NCBI GenBank assembly: GCA_028703495.1
Contig: JAQVMT010000003.1
Span: forward strand, 1-64,000
Length of the DNA: 64,000 nt
Source: Clostridia bacterium
Lineage (GTDB): Bacteria > Bacillota > Clostridia > Christensenellales > CAG-314
Direction: 5' to 3'
Part shown: in pieces, positions 26,091-33,700 of the stretch
How the letters are laid out: each line of letters starts with the position of its first letter
Numbering within the stretch: position 1 is the stretch's first letter
Notes under the pieces: model-generated
Told to the model about the DNA's origin: nothing
What the model saw: the letters and a program-made list of their open reading frames with translations, nothing else
The model's database searches: none
Program-made: the position numbers and the translations under genes

Positions 26091-27423
26091 GTATCAGGAA
26101 TATGCCACGAGGTTTATAGAAAAGAACGAGGTCGCAGCGATTTTTCTGGAATGCGGACTTGGCAAGAGCGTTATAACCTTGACGGCAATAAAAAACTTAA
26201 CTGCAAAAGGAAAGGTACATAAGGTACTGGTAATCGCGCCGCTTCGGGTGGCAAAAAACACCTGGCCCGACGAAATCGAAAAGTGGGAGCATTTGAAAGG
26301 TCTGACTTATTCTGTGGCAATAGGCACGGCAAGCGAAAGAGTAACGGCTTTGAAGCGAAATGCTATGGTGACGATAATCAACCGAGAAAATGTGGAATGG
26401 CTGATAGCGAAAAGCGGAGTCAAATTCGATTACGATATGGTTGTGGTGGACGAGCTGTCGTCGTTCAAATCGTATAAGGCAAAGCGGTTCAGATACCTGT
26501 TGAAGGCAAGACCGTCGATTGAAAGAATCGTAGGCCTTACGGGAACACCGTCAAGCAACGGGCTGATGGATTTGTGGGCAGAATTCAGACTGCTGGATAT
26601 GGGCGAAAGGCTCGGCAGATACATAACCCGTTACCGTGAAGGCTACTTTACACCCGATAAGCGGAACGCACAAGTGGTGTTTTCGTATAAGCCGTTGCCG
26701 GGAGCGGAAGAGCGGATATACGGGAAGATAAGTGACATCACCATTTCGATGAAAGCGAAGGACTACATAAAAATGCCCGAACTCATCACGAATAACGTTC
26801 TTGTCGAAATGCCGGAGAGGGAAAAGAGTGTATACGATATGCTTAAGTCCGATCTGGTGGTGGATGTTAAAGGTGTCGAAATCGATGCGGTTAACGCCGC
26901 AGTGCTGTCGAACAAACTGCTGCAGATGGCAAACGGCGCAATCTACGGAGACGCGGGAAAGGTGATTCCGATACACGATGAAAAGTTAGACGCTTTGGAA
27001 GACCTGATAGAAAGCGCAAACGGCAAATCCGTACTTGTGGCATATTGGTTCAAACACGATTTGACGAGGATAAAAGCAAGGTTCCCGTTTATCAGAGAGA
27101 TCAAGACGTCTAAAGACATAAGCGATTGGAATAGCGGTGTAATTCAGGTAGGACTTATTCATCCGGCATCGGCAGGACACGGACTGAATTTACAGACGGG
27201 CGGTTCAACGCTGATTTGGTTCGGACTTACTTGGAGTTTGGAGCTGTACCAACAGACGAACGCAAGACTTTACAGGCAAGGGCAGAAGAATACGGTGGTA
27301 ATACACCATATCCTGACAAAGGGAACGATGGACGAACGGGTGCTGAAAGCGGTCGGACAAAAAGAAAAAACGCAGAACGCTTTAATTGATGCGGTTAAGG
27401 CGGAGCTTGTGAGGTGTGCATAA
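26071..27423 (+). CDS. SNF2-type DEAD/DEAH helicase
   Basis: A 450-aa superfamily 2 enzyme. Walker A is ECGLGKS near residue 30, the DEAH-equivalent box is VVDELSSFKS near 128, and TGTPSSNGLMDLW near 155 is motif III. The C-terminal lobe has YRQGQKN near 411. A GGAGGAGGT site precedes the ATG. It likely works with the VRR nuclease encoded just upstream. Confidence 0.9.
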   Translation: MKYNPYEYQEYATRFIEKNEVAAIFLECGLGKSVITLTAIKNLTAKGKVHKVLVIAPLRVAKNTWPDEIEKWEHLKGLTYSVAIGTASERVTALKRNAMVTIINRENVEWLIAKSGVKFDYDMVVVDELSSFKSYKAKRFRYLLKARPSIERIVGLTGTPSSNGLMDLWAEFRLLDMGERLGRYITRYREGYFTPDKRNAQVVFSYKPLPGAEERIYGKISDITISMKAKDYIKMPELITNNVLVEMPEREKSVYDMLKSDLVVDVKGVEIDAVNAAVLSNKLLQMANGAIYGDAGKVIPIHDEKLDALEDLIESANGKSVLVAYWFKHDLTRIKARFPFIREIKTSKDISDWNSGVIQVGLIHPASAGHGLNLQTGGSTLIWFGLTWSLELYQQTNARLYRQGQKNTVVIHHILTKGTMDERVLKAVGQKEKTQNALIDAVKAELVRCA

Positions 27424-27641
27424 TGGCAATAGAGAGTTTTCAGGATTTGGCTAATGCAATAGTTATCCAAGCCGTCAAGGACTATAGGGGAGCAATGCGG
27501 GTACTGAAGAGGTATCCGAGAAACACAACGGCAAAAGCCATACGGAAGGAAACCGAGTCGTTTTTCCTTTCCGAGTGGTTTAGGACATTAACGAATGTGG
27601 ATGGAGCGAGGCTGCTTGGCAAACTTCAAAAGGAGGGATGA
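27423..27641 (+). CDS. Hypothetical 72-aa phage protein
   Basis: The ATG overlaps the helicase stop codon (TAATG). The product is a small helical, basic protein with no known motif. Such genes commonly sit between the helicase and the DUF1492 regulator. The longer track start is not needed. Confidence 0.68.
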   Translation: MAIESFQDLANAIVIQAVKDYRGAMRVLKRYPRNTTAKAIRKETESFFLSEWFRTLTNVDGARLLGKLQKEG

Positions 27642-27642
27642 T

Positions 27643-28053
27643 ATGACGGCTTATGAATATTTGAGCCAGTGCTATTATCTGGACAGACAAATCAAATACG
27701 ACCTTATGGAGCTTGAAGAGTTGCGGGAGCTGTCGGCTTCAATATCGTCATCGAACTTCGGAGAAAAGGTCAGCGGCACTAAAAGCACGGACGCGCCTTT
27801 TGTTAGAGCGTTGGAGCGGCTGTGGGAAAAGGAAGAAAAAATCAACGACGAAATTATCCGTCTTACTAAATTGAAGGAAGAGATACAGGAAACAATCAAC
27901 CGATTAAAGGACAGAGATGAAAGGTTTATTCTTCTTTACAGATATATGCAGCGTATGAAGTATCAGGACATTGCCCTTGAACTCAACCTTTCTGAACGGA
28001 CGGTGCGTCGCTTACATAACCGTGCTTTAGGAAAGATTGTCGTAAATCAGTAA
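27643..28053 (+). CDS. DUF1492/ArpU-like late regulator
   Basis: A 136-aa protein with a long central coiled coil (about residues 50-90) and a C-terminal sigma region-4-like HTH (MKYQDIALELNLSERTVRRLH). ATG 27643 follows AAAAGGAGGGATG at good spacing, unlike the track start. ArpU-type proteins at this place control late genes of Gram-positive phages. Four 10-bp repeats and a -10 box follow the gene at once, fitting that role. Confidence 0.8.
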   Translation: MTAYEYLSQCYYLDRQIKYDLMELEELRELSASISSSNFGEKVSGTKSTDAPFVRALERLWEKEEKINDEIIRLTKLKEEIQETINRLKDRDERFILLYRYMQRMKYQDIALELNLSERTVRRLHNRALGKIVVNQ

Positions 28054-28063
28054 AAGTTGCCTC

Positions 28064-28127
28064 CGTTGACCGCTGTTGACCGCTAATGTCCGTTGATGTC
28101 CGCTTGGCTTTTATGATATGATATAAT
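28064..28127 (+). promoter_or_regulatory. Probable activator-dependent late promoter
   Basis: Four 10-bp units of the form TGTTGACCGC / TGATGTCCGC run from 28064 to 28103. A TATAAT box lies at 28122-28127. No good -35 box stands 17 bp upstream of it (TCCGCT), but the repeats end exactly there, the geometry expected for an activator that replaces -35 recognition. Confidence 0.6.
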
Positions 28128-28201
28128 TGCGAAAATAGAATATGAAAAGGCACAAGGCTTAGGGATAACGCTCAAGGTCTTTTTGATTGAAAAGAATGGA
28201 C

Positions 28202-28233
28202 AAAAAAACACGGCTCTTTACTGAACCGTGTTT
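28202..28233. terminator. Terminator of the minus-strand toxin-antitoxin operon
   Basis: AAAACACGG and CCGTGTTTT pair around CTCTTTACTGAA. The A-run on the plus strand supplies a U-run for the minus-strand transcript. It may also attenuate plus-strand reading. Confidence 0.78.
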
Positions 28234-28255
28234 TCTCTTGCTAAGAAAATTGGGA

Positions 28256-28633
28256 TTATTGGTTGTGTGAGATAATCCAATCAAGCAGTTGTTCGTAAGA
28301 AGAACATCCTGATGCAAGTTTGAGAATCGTATCCGACAATTCCTTTTGCGAATAAGTGAGAGTAATACCATTGAGGGACAGAAAAACAAGCATTGCATGG
28401 GTTCCAATCCGTTTATTTCCATCAATAAACGGGTGGTTTTGAATTAAACCGCAAGCTAATCTTGCAGCCTTTTGGAGTAAAGACGGAAAGAGTTCAACGT
28501 TGTCAAACGTCTGGAGTGGGGCAGCCAATGCAGAATCGAGTAATCCGTCATCACGAAGGCCATCACTTCCGCCTGTTTCTTGGATAAGTTCGCTATGCAA
28601 GAAAACAATTTGTTCTTTTGAAAGATAAATCAT
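28256..28633 (-). CDS. doc: Doc/Fic-family toxin
   Basis: A 125-aa death-on-curing type toxin. The Fic core HPFIDGNKR near residues 67-75 matches HPFx(D/E)GNxR, the active site that in Doc phosphorylates EF-Tu. The upstream antitoxin gene overlaps by four bases. The pair is transcribed against the phage genes and lies between the DUF1492 gene and the packaging region. Confidence 0.92.
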   Translation of the reverse strand: MIYLSKEQIVFLHSELIQETGGSDGLRDDGLLDSALAAPLQTFDNVELFPSLLQKAARLACGLIQNHPFIDGNKRIGTHAMLVFLSLNGITLTYSQKELSDTILKLASGCSSYEQLLDWIISHNQ

Positions 28634-28881
28634 TTGGCTAATTCCTTGTATGCTTCACGGTTTGTTTCGATTAATTGTTTTGAAACAGCCAAAAGTGTGT
28701 CATCTGATGCCATAGACAGGTTGGAACGCTTGATTTCAAAAGGTATGCGTTGTTCGCGTACCGCTTGTTTTGCGAACATAGTAAGAGCAGTAGAAAGGTT
28801 AATACCTAAATCGGAAAACAGCTCATCTGCTTGTTTTTTAAGTTGTTCATCCATACGGATAGTAACATTAACAGTAGCCAT
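28630..28881 (-). CDS. RelB/DinJ-type antitoxin
   Basis: An 83-aa antitoxin with the N-terminal ribbon-helix-helix of the RelB/DinJ family (VTIRMDEQLKKQADELF). The C-terminal part would block the toxin. Doc is classically paired with a Phd antitoxin, so a DinJ-like partner is a mixed arrangement. AGGAGG precedes the start. Confidence 0.88.
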   Translation of the reverse strand: MATVNVTIRMDEQLKKQADELFSDLGINLSTALTMFAKQAVREQRIPFEIKRSNLSMASDDTLLAVSKQLIETNREAYKELAK

Positions 28882-28910
28882 AAAAGTACCTCCTAATTAT
28901 TTTCAATAAT

Positions 28911-28939
28911 ATTATATGCTATTGCACTGCATTTGTCAA
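28911..28939 (-). promoter_or_regulatory. Consensus promoter of the toxin-antitoxin operon
   Basis: Minus-strand TTGACA (28939-28934), 17-bp spacer and TATAAT (28916-28911). An ATAATATTAT palindrome overlapping the -10 box is a candidate autoregulatory site. Confidence 0.85.
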
Positions 28940-28997
28940 CTATATTCTGTGCAAAATATGTGCAAAATATTCTAAAGCCAATAAAAGGAAAGATAAA

Positions 28998-29357
28998 ATG
29001 CCAAAGAAACCAAGAAAACCGTGTGCGTTCCCAGGCTGTCCGAACTTAACGGACAAAAGGTACTGCGCCGAACACGAAAAGGTGATAAACGATAGATACA
29101 ACAAGTACGAGCGACCTTATGACTCTTCCGTGCGTTACGGAAAAGAGTGGAAGCGAATACGCAACCATTACATCAAACAACATCCCTTGTGCGAGGAGTG
29201 TAAAAGGAACGGAAAGCTGACAGTGGCAACGGAAGTTCATCATATTGTTCCGCTTGGTAACGGCGGTACGCACGACGATAAAAATTTGATGTCGCTGTGC
29301 AAGCCGTGCCACTCAAGAATAACGGCTGAGTCGGGAGATAGGTGGAGTAGAAAGTAG
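28998..29357 (+). CDS. HNH endonuclease of the packaging module
   Basis: A 119-aa HNH nuclease. Cys pairs CEEC and CKPC bracket the EVHHIVPLGNGGTHDDKNL core near residues 77-95. An N-terminal zinc-ribbon-like CAFPGCPN precedes it. HNH proteins beside the terminase stimulate cohesive-end cutting in HK97-like phages, and the gene stands directly before the presumed cos region and terS. Confidence 0.9.
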   Translation: MPKKPRKPCAFPGCPNLTDKRYCAEHEKVINDRYNKYERPYDSSVRYGKEWKRIRNHYIKQHPLCEECKRNGKLTVATEVHHIVPLGNGGTHDDKNLMSLCKPCHSRITAESGDRWSRK

Positions 29358-29490
29358 GTTTGTACTAAAATGTAGTACTGACCAAAATGTAATAAAAAAT
29401 CGCAAAAATGTAATACAAACCTCCGTAGGGGCGGGGGCGGTTAAATCTCTGCGACTGATTTTTTCAGCAGCGGGCGTGGGGTGCCACGCA
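29356..29490. other. Likely packaging (cos) region
   Basis: AGGTTTGTA (29356-29364) and TACAAACCT (29414-29422) form an inverted repeat around three AAAATGTARTA direct repeats. A G-rich run and a GCGTGG/CCACGC hairpin (29474-29489) follow. The place between HNH and TerS genes is where cos sites occur in related phages. Confidence 0.5.
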
Positions 29491-29534
29491 CAAAAAAAGC
29501 AAATTCAAATGGGTAATTAAGGAGTAAGTAAAAA

Positions 29535-30086
29535 ATGCCTACAAAATCAAATAATTTAGGCGGTCAAGGTGGGGCAAGAGTGGGTGCCGGACGCAAGAAA
29601 AAGGCTCTATCCGAGAAAATCGAAGCGGATAATCCAAGCGGAAGAAAACTCACTGTTCTTGATATCCCAGACATCGAAGGAGTGGAAATGCCAAAGCCAA
29701 ACGAAATACTTTCTGCTGCCCAGCGTGACGGGAAGGACTTTCAGGCAAAGTTAATCTTTGAGGAAACCTGGCTCTGGCTTCAGAAAATCGGATGCCAAGG
29801 CGCAGTATCCAAGCAGCTCATCGAACGATATGCCATGTGCGCTGCTCGTTGGATTCAATGCGAGCAGATGACCAATGAACTTGGTTTTCTTTCCAAGCAT
29901 CCGACAACGGGCAAGCCTATCCCGTCCCCGTTTATTAATATCGGCATCAGTTACATGAATCAAGCAATTCGGCAATGGAACGAAATATATCAAATCGTTA
30001 AGGAGAATTGCACAGCAGATTACAGCGGTGCAAATCCGCAGGACGATTTAATGGAAAAACTGCTCCGTGCCAGAAAAGGCAGCTGA
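29535..30086 (+). CDS. Terminase small subunit, P27 family
   Basis: A 183-aa DNA-packaging protein. The Gly-rich basic start (GGQGGARVGAGRKKK) and the helical body with an INIGISYMNQA region match P27-type small terminases. An AAGGAGTAAG site precedes it. It would bind the repeats just upstream and hand DNA to the large subunit, which here lies 12 kb away because of inserted genes. Confidence 0.87.
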   Translation: MPTKSNNLGGQGGARVGAGRKKKALSEKIEADNPSGRKLTVLDIPDIEGVEMPKPNEILSAAQRDGKDFQAKLIFEETWLWLQKIGCQGAVSKQLIERYAMCAARWIQCEQMTNELGFLSKHPTTGKPIPSPFINIGISYMNQAIRQWNEIYQIVKENCTADYSGANPQDDLMEKLLRARKGS

Positions 30087-30398
30087 TTACTTCTTCTTAT
30101 ACGAGTAATCTTCCGCTCCGTTAATGTATTTTGCAAAGTCGATGCGGTATATACCTTCATCGGCGCAGCCGAAAAGCATATGACCTGCCCAACCGATGTA
30201 GTTGAAGGTCATATTGTTGTTCATGGCAATGATGTCATCACGCAGTTTCTTCGGGATTTTCGAGTTGCCACTCCACAAAAAACCTTCGGCAGTGGCTTGC
30301 TTAACAAAAATATCCCATACGGCTGTGTTCGCAAAGTACAGATATACTCGGCGGTCAAGGTTCAGAAGGTTAGTTAGTGTTCTTTCATTCGATTTCAT
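30087..30398 (-). CDS. Unknown 103-aa protein under SAM riboswitch control
   Basis: A small soluble protein with no recognised motif. A basic N-terminus is followed by an aromatic-rich body (YLYFANTAVWDIF). Reality is supported by the strong ribosome site AACGGAGGATTTC, a consensus promoter and a complete SAM riboswitch upstream. It ends exactly where terS ends, convergent to it. Expression should rise when SAM is scarce. A link to SAM or methylation metabolism of the phage is inferred from this control and from the divergent metK, not from the protein itself. Confidence 0.78.
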   Translation of the reverse strand: MKSNERTLTNLLNLDRRVYLYFANTAVWDIFVKQATAEGFLWSGNSKIPKKLRDDIIAMNNNMTFNYIGWAGHMLFGCADEGIYRIDFAKYINGAEDYSYKKK

Positions 30399-30436
30399 AA
30401 AAAGAAATCCTCCGTTAAAAATTCCTACGGAGAGAT

Positions 30437-30575
30437 AAAAAACAATCCCATCGTAAACGACAGGATTGCATGGTTCAATATAAACCCCATCGTTTCAGCC
30501 TTTAGCACCTTGCCGTTTGGTAGGTTGCTGTGTGGTCGTTGGGGCTGTCCCTCGCACACTCTCTATAGGTTGAAA
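30437..30575 (-). promoter_or_regulatory. SAM riboswitch (SAM-I clan) with attenuator
   Basis: Minus-strand aptamer 30575-30493: P1 TTTCAACCT/AGGCTGAAA, then AGAG, GAGGGACAGCCCC, a kink-turn-like CGA, P2 TGTG/CACA, the invariant GCAACC, a short P3 and GGTGCTAA. These are the conserved elements of S-box RNAs. A hairpin CAATCC...GGATTG followed by six U (30468-30437) is the terminator. AACGATGGGGTT, which begins in the 3' strand of P1, can instead pair with AATCCTGTCGTT of the terminator. SAM binding should therefore turn the gene off. Confidence 0.87.
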
Positions 30576-30577
30576 TA

Positions 30578-30606
30578 ATTGTAGCACAGGACAATTGATT
30601 TGTCAA
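30578..30606 (-). promoter_or_regulatory. Promoter of the riboswitch transcript
   Basis: Minus-strand TTGACA (30606-30601), 17-bp spacer, TACAAT (30583-30578). The aptamer starts three bases after the -10 box. Confidence 0.85.
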
Positions 30607-30629
30607 ATAAGAATTAAGGAGATAAACGC

Positions 30630-31412
30630 ATGTATGAAAAAGTAAACCCTTGCCATCCCGACAAGATTGCCGACAGAATTGCCGGAGCGATTGTGGATTT
30701 GGCATACAAAAAGGAAAACAGTCCAAAGGTCGCTGTGGAGGTTTTAATCGGACACGGCACGTGCCACATTATTGTGGAAACTTCCGTTTGCAATGACATA
30801 GGCGAGATTGAATCAATCGTGCATAGAATTGCCGGGGACGTTGCTGTTGACTATGTTGAAGTTCCTCAAGACGTATTTCTTGCAGAAAATCAGAGTCAAG
30901 AAATCCGCTGCGGAGATAACGGTATCTTTAAAGGTATGCCACTCACGGCAGAGCAAAAGACACTCTCTCAAACGGCGCGAGATATTTTCGGTAAGTACAG
31001 ATGCGACGGAAAATACATTGCCGACGGCGAACGTTTGATTATCTGCCAGAGCAACGCAAGAACGGAAGATTTGAAAGCGGAATATCCGACGGCAGAAATT
31101 AATCCTATCGGTGATTGGCTCGGTGGAACGGACGTCGATACGGGAGCTACGAATAGGAAGCTCGGTTCGGATATGGCAGACAGCGTAACAGGCGGCGGAC
31201 TGCATGGTAAAGACCTTTCAAAGGCAGATGTCAGCGTAAATATTTACGCTTGGATAAAAGCTCAGAGAACAAGACAGCCTGTGGAATTCTGTTGTGCAAT
31301 CGGCGACAAAACAATCGACGGGAAACCTTACGGAGAAATCGTAGAAATTGCTCGTGAGTTTGTCCGGCAGCAGGGCGGATTTGAGAAATTTGCCGAGTGG
31401 GGATTGTTTTAA
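30630..31412 (+). CDS. metK: Phage S-adenosylmethionine synthetase, short form
   Basis: A 260-aa enzyme expected to make SAM from methionine and ATP. HPDKIADRIAGAIVD at residues 9-23 is the MetK ATP/methionine site. CGDNGIFKG near 94 corresponds to the GAGDQG loop. GGGLHGKD near residue 190 is the phosphate-binding motif with its lysine. Cellular MetK has about 380-400 residues, so the central part is much reduced. AAGGAGATAAACGC gives the start. It supplies SAM next to three phage methyltransferase-type genes. Confidence 0.85.
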   Translation: MYEKVNPCHPDKIADRIAGAIVDLAYKKENSPKVAVEVLIGHGTCHIIVETSVCNDIGEIESIVHRIAGDVAVDYVEVPQDVFLAENQSQEIRCGDNGIFKGMPLTAEQKTLSQTARDIFGKYRCDGKYIADGERLIICQSNARTEDLKAEYPTAEINPIGDWLGGTDVDTGATNRKLGSDMADSVTGGGLHGKDLSKADVSVNIYAWIKAQRTRQPVEFCCAIGDKTIDGKPYGEIVEIAREFVRQQGGFEKFAEWGLF

Positions 31413-31433
31413 AGAAAAAAACTTTAAAAAAGT

Positions 31434-31473
31434 GTCATAAAATATTGACTTTGATTTTTTCTTTTGATATAAT
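31434..31473 (+). promoter_or_regulatory. Cargo promoter 1 with shared 16-bp motif
   Basis: GTCATAAAATATTGAC (31434-31449) overlaps the -35 box TTGACT (31445-31450). TATAAT follows after 17 bp (31468-31473). The 16-bp motif is repeated exactly at 36735. It drives the nucleotidyltransferase cassette. Confidence 0.82.
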
Positions 31474-31530
31474 ACAACGATTTATCGGTGAACGATAAAT
31501 GGAGGCATGGGAAAAAAGGAGAGTTGTTTT

Positions 31531-32190
31531 ATGTACGATTTTGTCGACAGCGCTGAGATAAAACCATATAAGTCATTTTGCGCAAAGACTATGGAGCAGT
31601 TGAGAGATACATTGCGAGAAGAAAATGATATCAATTCGCAATTCTATCTCATTGGCAGTGGAGCAAAAAATCTTGTTACTCAAAACGAAAATGAACCGTA
31701 TGATTTAGATTATAATCTATTAATTCTTACCGCACCGCAAGAGTATTGGAATGATTTAAAGAGGCTAAAAGACGAAGTAAGAAACACCTTAAATCAGATT
31801 GTGGGAAAGACTTTGTTTTCAGATGGTCAGGATTCCACTTCGGTCATAACATCAAAATTGCATTTTACGGAAAATGAGGGAGTGGAATTTAGCTTTGATA
31901 TTGGAATACTTGCGGAGAATAAAAACGGTAATTTGTGTCGATTGATTCACGAAAAGAACAGATATGGGTTCACTAACCAAGATAGGTTCTATTGGAATGA
32001 ATGTCCGTCGTCGCATAATGTGAAAGAAATTGCCGACATACTTAAAGAACATAATTTGTGGGAAGAAGTAAGACAAACATATTTGGATAAAAAGAATATG
32101 TATCTAAGAAGGAATGATAGAGACCATCCGTCATTTGTTGTTTATGTAGAAACTGTAAATGAAGTATACGTCAAGCATGGGGGGAAGTAA
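31531..32190 (+). CDS. Nucleotidyltransferase-fold protein (cargo)
   Basis: A 219-aa protein with the polymerase-beta superfamily pattern: GSGAKNLV near residue 45, DLDYNLLI near 60 giving two metal-binding aspartates, and a third candidate in FSFDIGIL near 118. It is too short for a standard CBASS cyclase, and no MNT/HEPN partner is seen. ATG 31531 follows AAAGGAGAG; the track start at 31507 is too close to its GGAGG. It has its own promoter, is followed within three bases by the NPNN ORF, and a terminator closes the cassette. Substrate unknown; a defence or toxin role is only a suggestion. Confidence 0.72.
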   Translation: MYDFVDSAEIKPYKSFCAKTMEQLRDTLREENDINSQFYLIGSGAKNLVTQNENEPYDLDYNLLILTAPQEYWNDLKRLKDEVRNTLNQIVGKTLFSDGQDSTSVITSKLHFTENEGVEFSFDIGILAENKNGNLCRLIHEKNRYGFTNQDRFYWNECPSSHNVKEIADILKEHNLWEEVRQTYLDKKNMYLRRNDRDHPSFVVYVETVNEVYVKHGGK

Positions 32191-32192
32191 TT

Positions 32193-32369
32193 ATGAGTAA
32201 AGGCGGCGGTGTTTCAGGTTATACTCATACACAACAGCAATTAGACGATTATGCCAATCAGCATAATCCTAACAATGATGCCTATCAAGATGACTGGGAT
32301 AATCACTCGAATCAGTGCAACCCTAATAACGATGAGTATTGGCATAGTCGGGAAGACGATGATAAATAA
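32193..32369 (+). CDS. NPNN-repeat small protein
   Basis: A 58-aa ORF missed by the track, with ATG after GGGGGAAG. The motif HNPNNDAYQDDWDNHSNQ is followed by CNPNNDEYW, so the protein is two copies of an Asn/Asp/Tyr-rich unit of about 18 residues after a Gly-rich start. It is coupled to the nucleotidyltransferase gene (2-bp gap) and probably is its partner. Function unknown. Confidence 0.72.
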   Translation: MSKGGGVSGYTHTQQQLDDYANQHNPNNDAYQDDWDNHSNQCNPNNDEYWHSREDDDK

Positions 32370-32389
32370 ATACTGAAGGTTCATTTGAG

Positions 32390-32419
32390 ACCGTCCTTAT
32401 TACAAAGGGCGGTTTTTTT
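32390..32419 (+). terminator. Terminator of the nucleotidyltransferase cassette
   Basis: ACCGTCCTT and AAGGGCGGT pair around ATTACA, followed by seven T. The junction sequence ATGCCCTTTTTTGGAGG begins immediately afterward. Confidence 0.83.
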
Positions 32420-32436
32420 ATGCCCTTTTTTGGAGG
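32420..32436 (+). repeat. Cargo junction repeat, copy 1
   Basis: ATGCCCTTTTTTGGAGG directly follows the terminator T-run and provides the ribosome site of the methylase. Related copies occur at 42186, 44214 and 55326. Confidence 0.65.
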
Positions 32437-32440
32437 AAAA

Positions 32441-33700
32441 ATGTCGAGAACAACAACTCAAATGGAATTGGTGCCTATTGCAAAGTTGGTGCCGTATATA
32501 AATAATGCCCGAACACACTCGGTGGAACAGATAAACAAACTGCGTTCATCACTTCGTGAGTTTGGGTTTATTAATCCCGTCATTATCGATAAAGATTTCG
32601 GGATTATTGCCGGACACGGCAGAGTCATTGCGGCGCGGGAAGAGGGTATAGAAAAAGTGCCGTGCGTCTTTGTGGATTATCTGACCGAGGCACAAAAGAA
32701 AGCATATATTCTTGCGGATAACCGTATGGCTTTGGATGCCGGATGGGACGAAGAATTGTTAAAGGTTGAAATAGAAGCATTGCGAGGCGAGGCTTTCGAT
32801 ATCGGGTTGACGGGTTTTGACGAAAAAGAACTGTCAGACCTATTCAAAGATACAGACACCGATGTAAAAGATGACGATTATGATTTGACAACCGCTCTTG
32901 AAAAAGCGTCTTTCGTGGAAAGGGGCGATGTTTGGGTGGTAGGAAGGCATAGGCTAATGTGCGGAGACGCGACTAATCCCGACGACGTCAAAACGCTAAT
33001 GGACGGGAAACGTGCAAACCTAATATTGACAGACCCTCCGTATGGTGTTTCTTTCAAGAGTTCAAGCGGACTGACGATTCAAAACGACAGTATAAAGGAC
33101 GATGAGTTTTACAATTTTCTATATGCTGCCTTCAAAAATATGGTCGACTGTTTGGAGCCTGGCGGAAGTGCCTACGTCTTTCACGCAGATACGGAAGGAC
33201 TCAATTTTCGCAAAGCCTTTATAGCTGCGGGACTGCATTTGGCGGGTTGCTGTATTTGGGTAAAGAACAGCCTGGTTCTTGGACGGTCGGATTATCAGTG
33301 GCAGCACGAGCCTATTCTATACGGTTTTCTGCAGAACGGTAAGCACAACTGGTATTCGGACAGAAAGCAGACTACCATTTGGAATTTTGACAAGCCGAAA
33401 CGCAACGAAAATCATCCAACGAGTAAACCGCTTGACCTCTTGGGGTATCCGCTAAAAAACTCGTCGCAGGAAAATTCAATTGTACTCGATACATTTGGCG
33501 GAAGCGGTTCAACGCTTATGGCGGCGGACCAGGCAAACCGAATCTGTTACACGATGGAACTCGATGAAAAATATGCTTCGGTTATCCTTCGTAGGTATGT
33601 TGACGGAACGGGTGATTCGGAAAACGTGTATGTTGTTCGAAACGGCGAAAAAATCATGTACTCGGATATCGTCAAGGAAGTAGAAACAGCAAATGGATAA
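32441..33700 (+). CDS. ParB-like nuclease/DNA N4/N6 methyltransferase fusion
   Basis: A 419-aa protein. Residues 1-130 are a ParB-N/Srx-like domain (GFINPVIIDKDFGIIAGHGR). The methylase has the DPPYGVSF motif IV near residue 200 and DTFGGSGST motif I near 350, the order of beta-class enzymes. It would modify phage DNA at adenine N6 or cytosine N4. ATG 32441 follows GGAGGAAAA; the track start lies in the cargo junction. It overlaps the PAPS reductase-like gene by eight bases. Confidence 0.9.
   Translation: MSRTTTQMELVPIAKLVPYINNARTHSVEQINKLRSSLREFGFINPVIIDKDFGIIAGHGRVIAAREEGIEKVPCVFVDYLTEAQKKAYILADNRMALDAGWDEELLKVEIEALRGEAFDIGLTGFDEKELSDLFKDTDTDVKDDDYDLTTALEKASFVERGDVWVVGRHRLMCGDATNPDDVKTLMDGKRANLILTDPPYGVSFKSSSGLTIQNDSIKDDEFYNFLYAAFKNMVDCLEPGGSAYVFHADTEGLNFRKAFIAAGLHLAGCCIWVKNSLVLGRSDYQWQHEPILYGFLQNGKHNWYSDRKQTTIWNFDKPKRNENHPTSKPLDLLGYPLKNSSQENSIVLDTFGGSGSTLMAADQANRICYTMELDEKYASVILRRYVDGTGDSENVYVVRNGEKIMYSDIVKEVETANG

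Noticed and set aside
31531-32190. CBASS-type cyclase
   Set aside because: Only 219 residues, no effector gene with a membrane, nuclease or phospholipase domain beside it; kept as an unassigned nucleotidyltransferase.
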